The notes beneath the pieces were generated by a model. It worked only from the letters and a program-made list of their open reading frames with translations, ran no database searches and was not told where the DNA came from. Below are positions 1-11,639 of a DNA stretch of 64,000 nt, piece after piece. The stretch comes from Fragum whitleyi (lineage: Eukaryota > Mollusca > Bivalvia > Cardiida > Cardiidae), in the NCBI GenBank assembly GCA_948146395.1, contig OX411549.1, positions 31,456,693 through 31,520,692 of the forward strand. Direction: 5' to 3'. Each line of letters begins with the position of its first letter. The stretch's first letter is position 1. A program made the position numbers and the translations under genes.

Positions 1-719
1 CTTGATGTAATTATTGGCTTAAGGAATATCGCTATTGATCTTGATTGCATTTTGACATATCACTGGGCGAGGAAATTTTTTAGACGATTTCACTGTTACA
101 ATTATTACATTATACGGTATTGGCTCAATATGCCTCAAAATTGCTTACGGTGTTTGTCTGGTCATAAGGCAAAACCCTATTGATTTGTGTTGCATTTTGA
201 TTTTTATCACAGAAAAAGGAACCTTAAAGACAGAATCCTTTTTTTCGGGAAAAGGAGCCTTATGGCAATTTCCTTATTTCCACTCTTGAGGTCAGAAGTT
301 TTGCTCAAGCTCTTGAACTTGCTGATTTGTCACGCGAAAAAGGGCTTCTATAACAATTTCATTCTTACCATTCTGGAAGGCATAATTTTGATTTAATCTT
401 TTTCCAGCTTGTTGAGGATGTCATATAGAAGATCTCGAATGATTTACGGCAGCATTCCAACTCACGTGACAGGAAAAGATTATGTTACTGCAATTTCCGT
501 CGAATCGTTGGACTGATGTATGTAGATGTGTTAATATATACAAGGTTGCATAACCCTCTAAGCATTTTCAAAGTTACTGGACATAAACAAGTGCCGTAAG
601 TGATTGTTATGCTCCTCGAATAAGTGCTTGATAATAATTTACTTTAAATCAACAGTCGGACTTTTTAAAAACAGTTTATCATGACATCTTTGGGGTTATA
701 TTACTTACCATTGGAAAAT
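1..719. other. AT-rich stretch, no feature seen
   Basis: I see no exon, RNA gene or clear repeat here. The short open frames have no recognisable motif. Confidence 0.5.
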
Positions 720-1695
720 TATGGCCATTTTATAAAGTTGCAATTTTCCAATTTTTTACCTTAGGAAAAGGCCTTTACTTTGACAGATGACCTTTAACTA
801 TGTAGTAACGAAAAGATCTTTTTACAAACAAAACACATGTGAAATATGAAGATTAAATCTCATTCCAATTTAAATTTATGGCAAATTTAGAGAGAGTTTT
901 TTTTGTAACGGAGATAATTGACCTTGACAATTTGACCTTTACAAAAAACATTCCTATAGATATACTGAAAGGCCTGAACCTTGTCTGATGACTTTGAACT
1001 TGGTACTAACAGAAAGGTCTTATCACAAGCAAAGCGAATGTGAAATATGAAGACACCATCTCATTCCAATAAAAGGTTATGGCCAACTTTGAGTTTTTAT
1101 TAATGGACATTTTTGACCATGATAATTTGACCTTAACGATGGGCGAGGCCCTTGCCTTAGTTTTCCAATAAAAGGTCTTGTCACAAGAAATAAACATTCG
1201 AAATATGAAGGTGCCAAATCAATTTTCTGAATTCTCACCTTGCCTGATAAATTTGAACCAAGTACCAACAAAAAGGGTTACTCAAAAGCAATGCACATGT
1301 GAAATATGAAGACTTTATCTGTAACCAATCAAAAGGACAAGAAGAGAGCTTACGTAAAGCTAAAACCATTAAGGCCCCTTTTTCCTATGACACTTTACAA
1401 ACGTAAAATTTTGATAATTAAAGTTCTAGAGGATCTGCAACTATGAAATTTCAAAACATTCTGACCATTAAGACTAGGAGAAATTTAAAAAAAAAAAATT
1501 TTACATGAAGGCCCCTTTTCGCATGGCGCAGTCATGAATTAAGAAAATTGAAAAAAAGATGTTTTTCTAGGAAAATTTTATATGAAGCATCATCCAATTA
1601 GGCCAAGGGTTACTCAAAGATATGGCGTCGAACGGATGAACGCGCGCACAAGCTTGCGACTATATGATCCTCCGAAAAAATCGGAGAGCACAAAA
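720..1695. repeat. Dispersed repeat with internal tandem units
   Basis: A phrase like TGTGAAATATGAAG recurs near 839, 1039, 1197 and 1298, each time followed by a similar block (CTCATTCCAATAAAAGGTTA-like). This shows degenerate internal units, some shortened. The right end carries a run of CG-rich sequence (about 1625-1665) and a small hairpin (CTCCGAAAAAATCGGAG near 1669). Such ends are typical of non-coding mollusc interspersed repeats. No coding capacity is visible, and the exact limits are uncertain. Confidence 0.55.
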
Positions 1696-2339
1696 TGCAA
1701 ATGTTGTAATTAAAATCTTTCTGTGCATTTTTTCATAATGATGTATGTGTAAAAAGGTACTTTGTTATGTTTTGCAGATAGAATGGCCTTTAATTAATAG
1801 TATCATTTTATATGGAATTCCTTTTTCTGGTATCTGTTTACAAACTCTTTGGTTGGTAATATTCGCCCCGAAACAAAAACATATTAAGTAGATATTTTGT
1901 ATCTCTATAAGACTGAGTAAGTAAGCGAGTCCCTTTTTTAAAAGTATATATTTTTTCAATTCTTATTTGATATTTATTAGATCTAACAACATAGGGCTAC
2001 AGTTGGAACATAGTTTTTCATTCCGACTAAAACATTGACCTAGAAAAACTCAACTAATAAGTAGAAAACTTGGATATATGCCCCATAGCAAAGTTTCATA
2101 CTAGTGAAGGTCAACATATCGATGCCTCGTTTGATAATTGAACCGAATGAAAATGGAATCTCTTTGATAAGTCAAGATGGAGGCTCTTGTTAAGAAATAT
2201 TGAAAATTTCAAGATTTCTGTATGAAATACGATCTTACCTTTTGTCCGGCCACTGTAGAGATAACAAGAATGATCATTGAAACGTCTTTTCTATTATATT
2301 TTAGTAAATACAGAGTAGGAAACTTTTTGGAACTACATT
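1696..2339. other. AT-rich stretch, no feature seen
   Basis: Low-complexity AT-rich DNA between two dispersed repeats. I can assign nothing here. Confidence 0.4.
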
Positions 2340-2993
2340 TTTTAGCTCCGCTGGTCGAAAGCCAGCGAGCTATTGTGATGGTGGTGTGTCTGTTGTTCGT
2401 CCGCGCGTTGATACACTCTTCTTTATACATCTTCTCATCCAAAACCGATAAACCGATTTTGACGAAACTTAGCAGAAAACTTCCTTGGATGATCTTCTTT
2501 AAAAGATGTTCAAGACATATTGAATGACCCCAAAATACAAAATAATCATTTTCACTATTAAACTTAAAAAATCTCCCCCCCCCCCCCAAAAAAAAAAAAA
2601 AAAAAAAAAATGGTCCGATTTCAATAAAACTTGGCATGAATAATCCTTGGTTGATCCTCTTCTTAAGTTTCTCAATAAATTTTAGATTGGCCTCCAAATA
2701 TAGGCGTGGTAGGGCGGAGCTTTTTTTCACTTAAATCTTTTTAAAAAATCTTCTCCCAAACCATTGGCCCGATTTCAGTGGAACTTGGCATGATGAACCT
2801 TGGCCCCCAAAAATGGGCATGCCTATTTCACTATAAAAACTTAATTTCTATATAATTTTTAGCCTACACTTTGTCCATCTTTTGGCCTATTCACAAAATT
2901 CCTTGTAAACGTCCGTATCTGACTGAGTTTCTCAATTATAGATATTTGAAAGCCAGAGGAGCGACACAGACCACCTTGGGCCTCTTCTTAAGG
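2340..2993 (+). repeat. Dispersed repeat with GAAA-loop hairpin head and ~156-bp units
   Basis: The left end is a short hairpin (GCTGGTCGAAAGCCAGC, about 2350-2366), followed by GTGATGGTGGTGTGTCTG and a TCCGCGCG stretch. Inside, the phrase GATTT..A..AAACTTGGCATGA..A..CCTTGG recurs near 2457, 2617 and 2773, a period of about 156 bp. A C13-A24 homopolymer junction sits at about 2574-2610. The right end (about 2945-2993) resembles 55280-55320 (GGAGCGA(C/T)ACAG ... GGGCCTCTT), so the family has at least one other fragment in this window. It has no coding capacity. Confidence 0.6.
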
Positions 2994-3222
2994 AAGCCTG
3001 TTCTAACAATTTGAAATGTTGGTGCCGTGTAAACATTGAGAGGCCTAGAAAGCAAGAAACTGTAAATTTAAAGTTACCTGATTGTCTAAATATACTTTGA
3101 GACCTTATCTATCAACTTAACGCATAGTGAAGACTCTTGTCAGAATGTGCAGATGCACAGGCTGGTCAGATTCTTTGCTTTGCGCACATTTGAAATTGTT
3201 GGAAATCTCACGCACAGGCTCA
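2994..3222. mobile_element. MITE, GAGCCTGTGCG family, copy 1
   Basis: This copy is homologous to 28853-29090 and 41918-42155. Shared blocks include ACCTTATCTATC, GTGCAGATGCACAGGCTGGTCAG, broken by mismatches, and TTTGCTTTGCGCA. The family ends in imperfect terminal inverted repeats of the form GAGCCTGTGCGTGA ... TCACGCACAGGCTC. In this copy the left terminus is degraded. It is non-coding. Confidence 0.65.
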
Positions 3223-4362
3223 TATAATATATACTATCAGGAATTTTTTACCATCTTTTTCTAATAGCGCTTTGTCATGAAAAACAGCTTTCAGCTAGGA
3301 GTACATGAGGAAACCTTTTTGTCTGGATTTTTACTTTAAGATGGGAATTTGATTTAATCTTTCTGGAAGAAAGGGTAAGACGCATGTGGTATTTCATTGA
3401 GATTTCAATGTCTCTTCCTTTAAAGGAAAAACATGCACAATGACTGTTGTTTTGAAGCTCGCCGAAAGCTATGCTCATATCTGACATATCTCATGTTGCG
3501 AAACACCCTAATAAATTCTCGTATACCTATGGGTTATGTATATGTATATTTTTATATCGTGCGTTGCATGTATTTTAGTTGTATATGCACTCGTGTGTGT
3601 ATGTATTGGTGCAGGATATAATGGTTGATATATTTATATGCGCGTTTTTCTGATTTGTATAATACCACTTTATATAATAATCAAGATTAAGTAATATTTT
3701 CATGGACTGTAAGTTCTCAAAGCCACGGTCTAAAACCGCGGTTATGATGTTTTTTGGCCAAATTTATGCCTTTCGTAAGCATTTTCTCTCCTTGCATTTC
3801 GTTTTCGATGCTAGGGCGGTGTTTTGTGCTATCTGTTAGTAACATTAATGATATAGACTCTCTATCTGCAACATTTCTTCTCTGTATGTGTTGTCTTTGT
3901 CTTTAAATAACAACTTTCATCTTTTCAAAAGCTCCTTCATGCAGATAATCGAAGGGGCTATATATTTTCATTACTATTATCCACTGTTCATTAATTGATC
4001 ACTCTGTTCTCTCTTTGCTAATTGACTGTCTATAGATTAAACAGCATAATTCAATACTGTATTTTCTTACACTACGAATTTCATTCACTGCCACCAAGAT
4101 TTGACTATGTTAATCTCGCCATCATAGCGGTAAAACAATTAAAAAATAATAATGAAGAAAAACGTTTTTGTTATCTCATTGAGTTATGATAACTTAACCT
4201 GACTGTGTGAATACGCAAAGTTGTTTCATACATTTGTGTTACTATGTTTTTAGTTTTCTAAATCCATGAAAATAAAACAATACTCATTTCATATATTAGA
4301 ATTCATATATCATGAAGCAAAGTGAAATCAACCGTTATTATAATATGACCTACGTCGCCGGA
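3223..4362. other. AT-rich intergenic DNA, no gene seen
   Basis: Contains TA/TG-rich low-complexity sequence (about 3535-3610), which accounts for its short open frames. There is no recognisable exon or structured repeat. Confidence 0.4.
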
Positions 4363-4702
4363 ATGAAATAACCCCGTTGAATATTTTTGATATTACACGG
4401 GTGTTATTACACTAGTGGAATTACTATGCAAATTAGCTAAGAACGAAGAACAACGTTATATGTTCGTAAGGAACATGACGTCATAATGGATCTGCTGACG
4501 TCATTTTACAAACGGCGTTTCATGTTTCGCGGAATAAAATGAATCGATAAAAATTGTAATTTTCTCGTTTTATCACCAAATTCGGGTCATATTAAAAATA
4601 GAATATCAAATTTGTGCTCATAAAATACCGATTTTATTAAAATCGTCATCTATAAATAGATAAAAACTCGGCGCATAGATGACTCGTTTAATAAATTCGG
4701 TA
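4363..4702 (+). repeat. Dispersed repeat (ACGGCGTTT family), copy 1
   Basis: Matches 29173-29480 in the same orientation. Shared blocks are CCCGTTGAATATTT, GCTGACGTCATTT, AACGGCGTTT.ATGTTTCGCGGAATAA, TCATCTA.AA.AGATAAAAAC and ACTCGGCGCA. It has no coding capacity and looks like a short non-autonomous element of about 300-340 bp. Confidence 0.65.
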
Positions 4703-4779
4703 TTCCATGACCACTCATTCAATATCCTCTATATAATCAGACAGGTTTCATACTTGTTCTTAGCGAGAATGTCTTGAGA

Positions 4780-5697
4780 TCTGGTCAGAATTGCCGTCTA
4801 CATAATTTTTCAGACGAGTTGGTTGGAAAACGGGTCAAGTGGGCTCAAAAATTTAGTCAAGAACCAAATATCAGATAATGAAAGGACCATGACCCACCTC
4901 AGTCTCGCATCATTCAGACTTGTAGGGATTACGTACGCTATTTGTGTCTATGTAAAATGGGATACGCCCGGAAATAGCCCGAATTCAATCCATTGGTCAT
5001 AATATGATCAAACTTGTTACACTAGATTATGTTACGTACCAATTATGAAACTATCTGGCTTCTGGTTTCAGAGAAGATTAAAAAATTCACTCTTCGTTCC
5101 TTTGAAAGGTATAAATTGGACACGCCTAGGCCCTGATTTGTACCGATGGGCATGACAAGAATAAACTTGATAAGGGTCCTCTACATCATCTAAGTACAGA
5201 ATATGAAAACTGTCTGACTTCTTGTTTCAGAGAAGAGTTTATGTCAAAGTTTATGCTATATTCCTTCTTTTTGTTGCCATGGAAACCAGTGTTACGGGTG
5301 GATTATAATTATTTGAACAACTTTGGAAGAACTTGAGACGAAGATTTCAAGTCGCATCAAGATTAGCTTATTTGTTTCGAAGGAGAAGAAATAAAAAGAA
5401 AGTATAGACAACTGACATTTGGCGATGACAACAGCTCACTCGGATCACTTTGGGCCAATGTAAAAAATCAGGCTAAAATCCTAGAGTACTTACAAGGCTT
5501 TTCTAGAATTTGACCCGTAGCCTAGTCTTTGACCACAGTTGACCTAATTTTGATTTTTTCCGAGAATTCATCAAGACCATTAATCAGACCAAACATGAGG
5601 CCTCTGTAGTACATACAAGGTAAATGTTGACGACGTTCGATGGAAATCCATCTAATAACAATAGCTCACCTTGAGGACTTCGTGCTCGGGTGAGCTA
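4780..5697. repeat. Dispersed repeat ending in GAGCTAA hairpin, copy A
   Basis: The right end (about 5660-5697) is a hairpin-forming end, CAATAGCTCACC...GGTGAGCTAA, that also ends the elements at 11640-13318 and 15101-16186. The interior carries unit-like phrases also found in the 15-kb element (CTGTCTGACTTCTTGTTTCAGAGAAG and similar, broken by mismatches). A second ACAGCTCACTCGGATC stretch lies near 5430. The left boundary is unclear. Confidence 0.55.
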
Positions 5698-6650
5698 AAA
5701 AGGATGTTACGCTAAAAAACTTATAAAAATGCTGAGAGTCGTTAATATTGACAATTGCCAACATTACACGAGATATAAACTACAATACATGTATACATTT
5801 ATGATAAAAGCAAACATGAAAAGGAAAATGTCATACACAATTTAACTGTCACGTACTTATAAGAATAGATTTAGTATTATTCCTTGATAAATTTCGAAAG
5901 GCATGTCACTCTGCTGAGCAATTTTTAATGATGTTTTACGGCCTGTCGACAGCTAAGATAATTAACAAACACAATAAACAAGAGAAAAAATACAATCATG
6001 TAAAAATACAAATATACTTGTTTGTAAAACTGGTGTAACGATGTCTGAAAAGTATACATTTAGACCCGTCGCACTGCATTTCATGATGCATAGATGATGT
6101 AAAACGTATGAAAATCTTTACATGGGATAAAAAGACGCTTCGCATCTGTTTCGTACCCTGAACATACGCTTTGCTTACGCTCTGTCAGTCGAGCTGCCGT
6201 CCATTTTGATTTCATATAGGAATGTTCTTTTAAACGATTGATCGAACCCATTGTTAAAGGTAAAGAAAGGTAATTTCTAAGTACTCCGAGTCTCAGTTCT
6301 GAATGCCTTTATAAAAGACAAATCCTCACAGGGAACGGAGTAACAGAAGTGAAGATTTTAGCATCAACATACTTTGCTAATAAATCAGAGATAATATTGA
6401 TTCCGATAGATCTGTTTGCAAAGATAAATTGCTATACATCAGTTTAAAATTTCTAAAGTTTACATAATAAACAGTTGGATATCTTTATGTCTAAATACCC
6501 TGAGACGAAGGAATCCCTATGTCAAACTGATCCTCAAGTCTCAAACTCTTCATTCTTATTTCTGTTATTTCGACCTCTTTATATTGTTCTCTATACAAAG
6601 TCTCAATAATGTTCGAATGTAAGATTTTTACCATTTTTTGAACATAAGAA
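5698..6650. other. 3' flank of receptor gene 1
   Basis: This is the stretch downstream of the stop codon of receptor gene 1 (transcribed leftward) and presumably contains its 3' UTR. I could not identify a convincing AATAAA signal on the minus strand close to the stop, so the transcript end is not annotated. Confidence 0.35.
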
Positions 6651-7341
6651 TTAGTACGCTTGAAGAACTGCGAGAACAAGAAGCGTTGCTGAGAAAACGT
6701 TTATGCTTGAAAAGACAATAAAGACGTACTTGTCAATTCTGCCGAAAATCATCAACAAATCCACGTTAGAAACTTGTCCATCTTTGTCTTCAGATAGGCT
6801 TAGTTTGTTTCGAAAAATAAATCTTCCAAAGTTTTTATCCCAATAGATTTTTTGTTGTATGATGGCATAAAATACCATGCAGATGCTGATTGACAGAAGA
6901 TATATAACAAAGACGACCAGGTAAGACATATGCAGAGAGTTGTGCGGCAAAGTATCGATGATGACCGTCTTAAAGATTGTGTAACCAAAGAAGATCATGA
7001 CGGAGACAATGCATCTATCACCAGATGAGATCGGCAATAGGAGAGGGAAGGTACTCAACATGCACATTACTAGGATTGGTATCAGCGTCATCATTACCTC
7101 AAACGTGCCTCGTCTTCTTACCACAAAGTGAATATCAATGAAAGTAATGCCTTTTTCAAATCTAGTCTCTTGGTACACTTTTTCAAGGTCCCATTGGGCA
7201 TTCGGTACATACTCGTCAAGATTCACCAAGCCGTAATATTCAAGGTCGACGGTCGACGATGATTCGCCGTCACCATAATATGTGAGTGTACACGTGTGGA
7301 CGTCGAAAGGGTAATACTGGATGTTAACGTCACAAAGGAAA
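6651..7341 (-). CDS. nAChR-like Cys-loop receptor subunit, gene 1, exon 3
   Basis: Third and last exon, residues 224-453 of a deduced 453-aa subunit. It opens after a CAG acceptor and completes the split serine codon from exon 2. The Cys-loop is intact (C227 and C241, 13 residues between, with YYPFDVHTC). M1 is about 304-326, M2 about 332-354, M3 about 361-385 and M4 about 430-452. The M3-M4 loop is short (about 45 residues). The loop-C region before RRRG has no vicinal CC pair, so it is not a classical alpha subunit. M2 starts GDRC: Asp at -1' fits a cation channel. The pore positions are odd, with Ile at 2', Met at 6', Phe instead of Leu at 9' and Lys at 15'. The gene is expected to act in the plasma membrane as part of a pentamer; its ligand is unknown. 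Confidence 0.9.
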
Positions 7342-8095
7342 CTGAAATGTAATGCATGGTTATCGTCATGTGGTAAAATTGCTATAACACAGCTTTGATT
7401 TATAAGTAAGTTAAAGGGAATGAAGATATCAAGCAAATTAGTGATGACTGATTAAAATTTGATACGGACCCCGTACGAAATGGCAGCCTGCAATTGAATT
7501 CTCCGTATATCATTTTTTACGGCGCTTGTGACCACTACACCATGTGATTCCCGATCGGACACCGTTCGATCAGTTTAGTAAATTCACTTCAGACTATAGG
7601 GAAACCGGGTGAACACCATGTATTGACCGTAGGATAACGCGATAAAGATTTACACGCAAAAACATCGTACGGTGTACAACCGAGTGGCGACCTTACGTAG
7701 CATCAAAACATGTCTACAAGCTACGGTCTCATTTTGAATGCAAAATCTCATTCTACGGCTACCATTAAACCATGCAAAGACCGCTCCTGTACGAGTTTAG
7801 GATAACGGCGAGATAAATGCAGGGTCCGTTAGCCATTTGTAAACTAGACACTACAGCTCAGCCGAATTTTTCGTAGGTTTATTCCAAAACCTAGAATAGA
7901 AAGAAGATATGAGCTCCCAGTGTTATTGTACCAAAAAAAAAAAAAAAAAAAAAAAAAAAGAATCCCATACAAATGGTTATAGTATCAATGATTAATTAAA
8001 ATCATTTTGATAGACTGTTAAATATATGTTTTTGAAATCTAGGTCGAAAGGCTTTAATCGCCATTACACTATAGCGTTCATGCTAGCGTTTGAGT
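7342..8095. other. Gene 1 intron 2, proximal part
   Basis: Intron sequence between exons 3 and 2. It has an A25-type homopolymer at about 7934-7959 and no other structure that I recognise. Confidence 0.5.
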
Positions 8096-8482
8096 AAATC
8101 GTTCGTTTCAGTGTAAGATTGATTGATATTTCATTAGGTGAACAAAAAAAGATACATTTTCATATAGCTTTTGTTTTTCATTCAATGAAATACTTATCCA
8201 ACCTAGTCCGAAAACGAAAAAAATATTAATTTCTTTAAAGCAAAAATAAGATGAAATGATAACCTCATGGAACAAGCTTTCTTAATAGCGCGTCATGTTG
8301 CGCGTAATTGTTAGCAACGTTCATAATTACGTCACTATTTGGTCTCCACATAGATAAAGCAAAATAGGGTGAAATGAACGAAAGCGGGGTTTAAGTTTTT
8401 GATAATTTTACCTATCAGTCAATGACTATCAAATCATAAATCACAGTTAATTCTCGATAATCCACGAAATGCATTAAAAGAA
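8096..8482 (+). mobile_element. Palindrome-headed MITE (CGTTTGTTTCA family), copy 1, degraded
   Basis: Homologous to the copies at 8551, 42653 and 63541: a palindromic head (GATTGATATTTCATT ... AATGAAATACTTATC), then AGCGCGTCATGTTGCGCGTAATTG, TAGCAACGTTCATAATTACG and GATAATTTTACC...TCTCGATAA blocks, with mismatches. It lies in intron 2 of receptor gene 1 and is the most divergent of the four. Confidence 0.65.
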
Positions 8483-8550
8483 ACAATCGCTAAATGCCAG
8501 AAACACATACCCTGGAGTCTCTCAGACACTAAAAACTGAACGATGTAAAA

Positions 8551-8960
8551 GAACATATAGAGGATAATCGTTTGTTTCAGTGCAAGATCGATTTATATTT
8601 CATTGAACAACAAAAGATATATATTCACGAGAGTGAAAATATAGCTTTTGTTGTTCACGAAATGAAATATTAATCGATCTTACACGAAAAACAAACGATT
8701 ATTCTATTTATTAAATGCAAAAATGAGACAAAATGTGAAATTTCTAGGACAATTTTTCGTAAAGCGCGTCATTTTGCACGTGATTGCTATGCAACGTTCA
8801 TAGTGACGTCACTTATTTCGCCCCGCATAGATGACGTCAGATAGGGTTAAATGCAAAAAAACAGGGTATAAAATTTTGATAATTTCACTGCTTTTGCGGT
8901 GAGATTATCAAGTGATAATCTACCGTTTTTTCTCGATAAACCACCAAAAAGCATTAAGGA
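8551..8960 (+). mobile_element. Palindrome-headed MITE (CGTTTGTTTCA family), copy 2
   Basis: The first ~155 bp form a long imperfect palindrome: ATAATCGTTTGTTTCA with AAGATCGATTTATATTTCAT on the left, mirrored by ATGAAATATTAATCGATCTT and AAACAAACGATTATT on the right, around a TTCACGAGAGTGAA centre. A ~250-bp non-palindromic body follows, including GCACGTGATTGCTATGCAAC and GTGACGTCACTTATT. The ~400-bp unit also occurs at 42653-43048. It has no coding capacity and sits in intron 2 of receptor gene 1. Confidence 0.75.
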
Positions 8961-9492
8961 AAAAACATTAAAAACTAGTTTATGGTTGGTTGACGACATT
9001 GCGATGTGAAAGAATTAAAGTTTTTCTTTTCTCGTTCAATCTTTTTGTTAAAATGAAGTCCATCAAAATAGAGTTTAATTTTGTATACAAGGTCAAAGAT
9101 TTAAGTATTTTAGCGGGAAACAGTAAGTCAATACTACATGCAGAATTTACAAGTTTTAGAGTGTGTTTAGAGACAACTGATCAATCAAAATACCATAGGT
9201 TGCGCACTTCGGCTTGGCAAGCCTTTTTCAAACATTTGATAAAAGCCATTTTATTTTAACTCAAGTCATTTGACTCTCACCAATGGTCGTATAAAATTTA
9301 GTACGTCCTAAGTGAGATAAAAAGCTGGTAGCTCAAATGAAATGTCTAGGTTGTACTAGTTTGAGAAACGACATGATAGGTTGTTGCACCTGCCGTCGCG
9401 ATATGATTGCAACGCTGTGGAGAGCTCATTCCACCTTAAAAAAGAAAGAAAGATTAACAGAAAAAAAACCCTAAAAGCCTGTTATTCATTAC
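8961..9492. other. Gene 1 intron 2, distal part
   Basis: Intron sequence. Around 9340-9435 lies a block with CTGCCGTCGCGATATGATTG that resembles 20133-20165 (CGGCCGTCGCGATATCACTG). It is probably a worn SINE 3' end. Nothing else is recognised. Confidence 0.4.
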
Positions 9493-9590
9493 CTATAAAT
9501 TCCTTCTGGAACCCACTTGATAAGCCCGCCTGGTCTAATTTCAACCAGATCTAACTCATCAATGCCGATAAACGGATACTTCATTAAAGA
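9493..9590 (-). CDS. nAChR-like Cys-loop receptor subunit, gene 1, exon 2
   Basis: A 98-bp internal exon flanked by CAG acceptor and GTAATG donor on the minus strand. It reads ...FIGIDELDLVEIRPGG... and ...KWVPEGIY, the ligand-binding-domain segment that in nicotinic receptors ends in the (V/K)WVPPGIY motif just before the Cys-loop. It enters in phase 0 from exon 1 and leaves two bases (AG) that are completed to serine by exon 3. The equivalent exon of gene 2 (30037-30134) is also 98 bp with the same phases. It is too short to stand out as an open frame, but splice sites, phase and homology agree. Confidence 0.88.
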
Positions 9591-11639
9591 CTGGAATAAG
9601 AAAAATATAGAATTACAACTTACTACTTATTAACAACTTACGAAAACTAAAACCCTTACTCGATTACTTTTATTACATTTCCCTCTTAATATATATAATA
9701 TATTTTCAATCGAGTTGGAAATTATGCTCTTATCTTTTTCAAACTTTATCAAAAAGTTTAAAATGTCACAATAATAAACCCTGTCAAAATTGGGAGTGAT
9801 ATTTTTCGATCGCCGGAAAGAGGACCTTGCGGAAATAATGAACATTAACAGTGTTTACCGAGATTTCCTTATGATATCACTAGGAAATCTCGGCTTCCAT
9901 TGTGAAAAATCAAGAGTTCTGACATGTTGCGAAATTTATACGTACCACTACCTAATACAAAATTCTTATAGCTGATGGACTTACAGAAAAATAAAGTTAG
10001 GACTGAAAATGTGCCAAGGAAAAAGGACGACGAAAAAAATCCGAAATTGTCAGCCTATTTTTCATCTGTAATAGTACACGGGTTAAATAGAAATTCGCAA
10101 TTTGAAACTACAAGAAGGAATTCTGTAAAGCAATAACTACTGGTTTGAACTTAGTTGAAGTGTTCATTAATCGTCATCCTGCGTATTTTTTTTTTAACAA
10201 ATTGCCAGTTTTTGGATATTCAAATCCTGGTTCGAACCCCGTTGTTTAGTAGAAAGCGTGGCGTGAAGGCTAAGACCAAATTGCACACATTCATCATGCC
10301 TGCAAAGGTTCTTGACCAGAGCAGGAAAATGATGTGGACAGCAGAAAAATCAAGTGAACAACATGATAAGGGTTAGATTTGCATGATGATATCGTATTAT
10401 TACAATTGGTCTGAATTAATGAGAGATTAAGAAAACAAACCCATCCATAAACATCACAAAAATAATCAAAATACAGTGTCCTACCTTCGACATGTATCAG
10501 CGGAAACTAGACCTTTTGGGATGTATTAGTGTCTGTTTAAGGATAGGATTTTCAAGTATTTCATCTTTCTTTTAACTGGGAAATACCGAGAAATTGTGAA
10601 TACATCATTTATGTCATTTAAGGACATTTAAGTGATTGGTATAAATTTCGGAAGTAATACGAATAATTGTGAAGGGTCCAAACGTGGTAGAATTACAGTA
10701 TTATTTCCGATGAAGAATGTATTGTAAACATAAGCATTGAAACTGACACTAGGCATAACTTTGAAATTGTAAGAAAGAGCCTTTATATTTCACATGTGTA
10801 TTGCTGTGTATTACAATACATTCATATGCTTAACAATGTCAGTCATTAGTCAAGGTCACTTTTTGAAGCGCACTCATTTATGGCATAAAAACAATAATTG
10901 TCTTTAACTTTTGATTGGAAAACGCATTTACTGTTGAAAAGTGGTAAAAGGCAGATTTTTTAGATATTCAAACGACTTAGGATCTACACATTTTTGAATC
11001 AATCCAATGTTCCGATAAAATAGCAGACCAGCACATCTTGTTTCAGACGATAACATTGATTTTATTTCAGCTGGAAGTCCATAATCTCCATCGTTTCTTA
11101 GTAGATTCATGAAGAATGATTTTCGTATAAAATTCGAATGTTACGGAAGTATCCGTAAATCGGACAGGTTTTCGAAGTCTTTCGTATCATTCGAAGCTGC
11201 GTACAGTATATCTACATGTATATACAGTACCACATTCACTATAGTATGAATAACCATATTATATGAAAATATATAACGTTCTACTGTAAGGACTTTTCAA
11301 TTCCGAGTAGAACCGAAGAAGCACAAAAACACATTTAACATCATGAAGCAAAATGTTTTGTCTAGTTTGTCGATTTCATCGTCCTATCAAATGAATTATC
11401 ATAATAAACATTCGCATGCTGACCGTTTTCGTATGACTTAATTATTGGCAGACAATCAAGGTACATAACTTCTAGACTCGAATCTAAATCATGCATGAAT
11501 GTGAATTGTTTATTTTCAATTCCCTATGAAAACAGTTTTCACTCTCTACATATTTAAAATTTAATATCACGAAGCGAAAATGTAGATTTATCCAACATGA
11601 TTCGGGGATATATTGAAATTCTTTGTGTGGAAGCTAACT
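9591..11639. other. Gene 1 intron 1, left part
   Basis: Intron sequence between exon 2 and the long repeat at 11640. It contains AT-rich DNA and a B-box-like GGTTCGAACCCC at about 10231 without a convincing A box, so no tRNA gene is called. No further exon is seen. Confidence 0.4.

Noticed and set aside
2209..2730. 173-aa minus-strand frame
   Set aside because: It is a translation of the dispersed repeat and its homopolymer run (long Phe and Gly stretches).
10225..10250. tRNA or SINE promoter
   Set aside because: Only the B-box-like GGTTCGAACCCC is present; no A box at the right distance.
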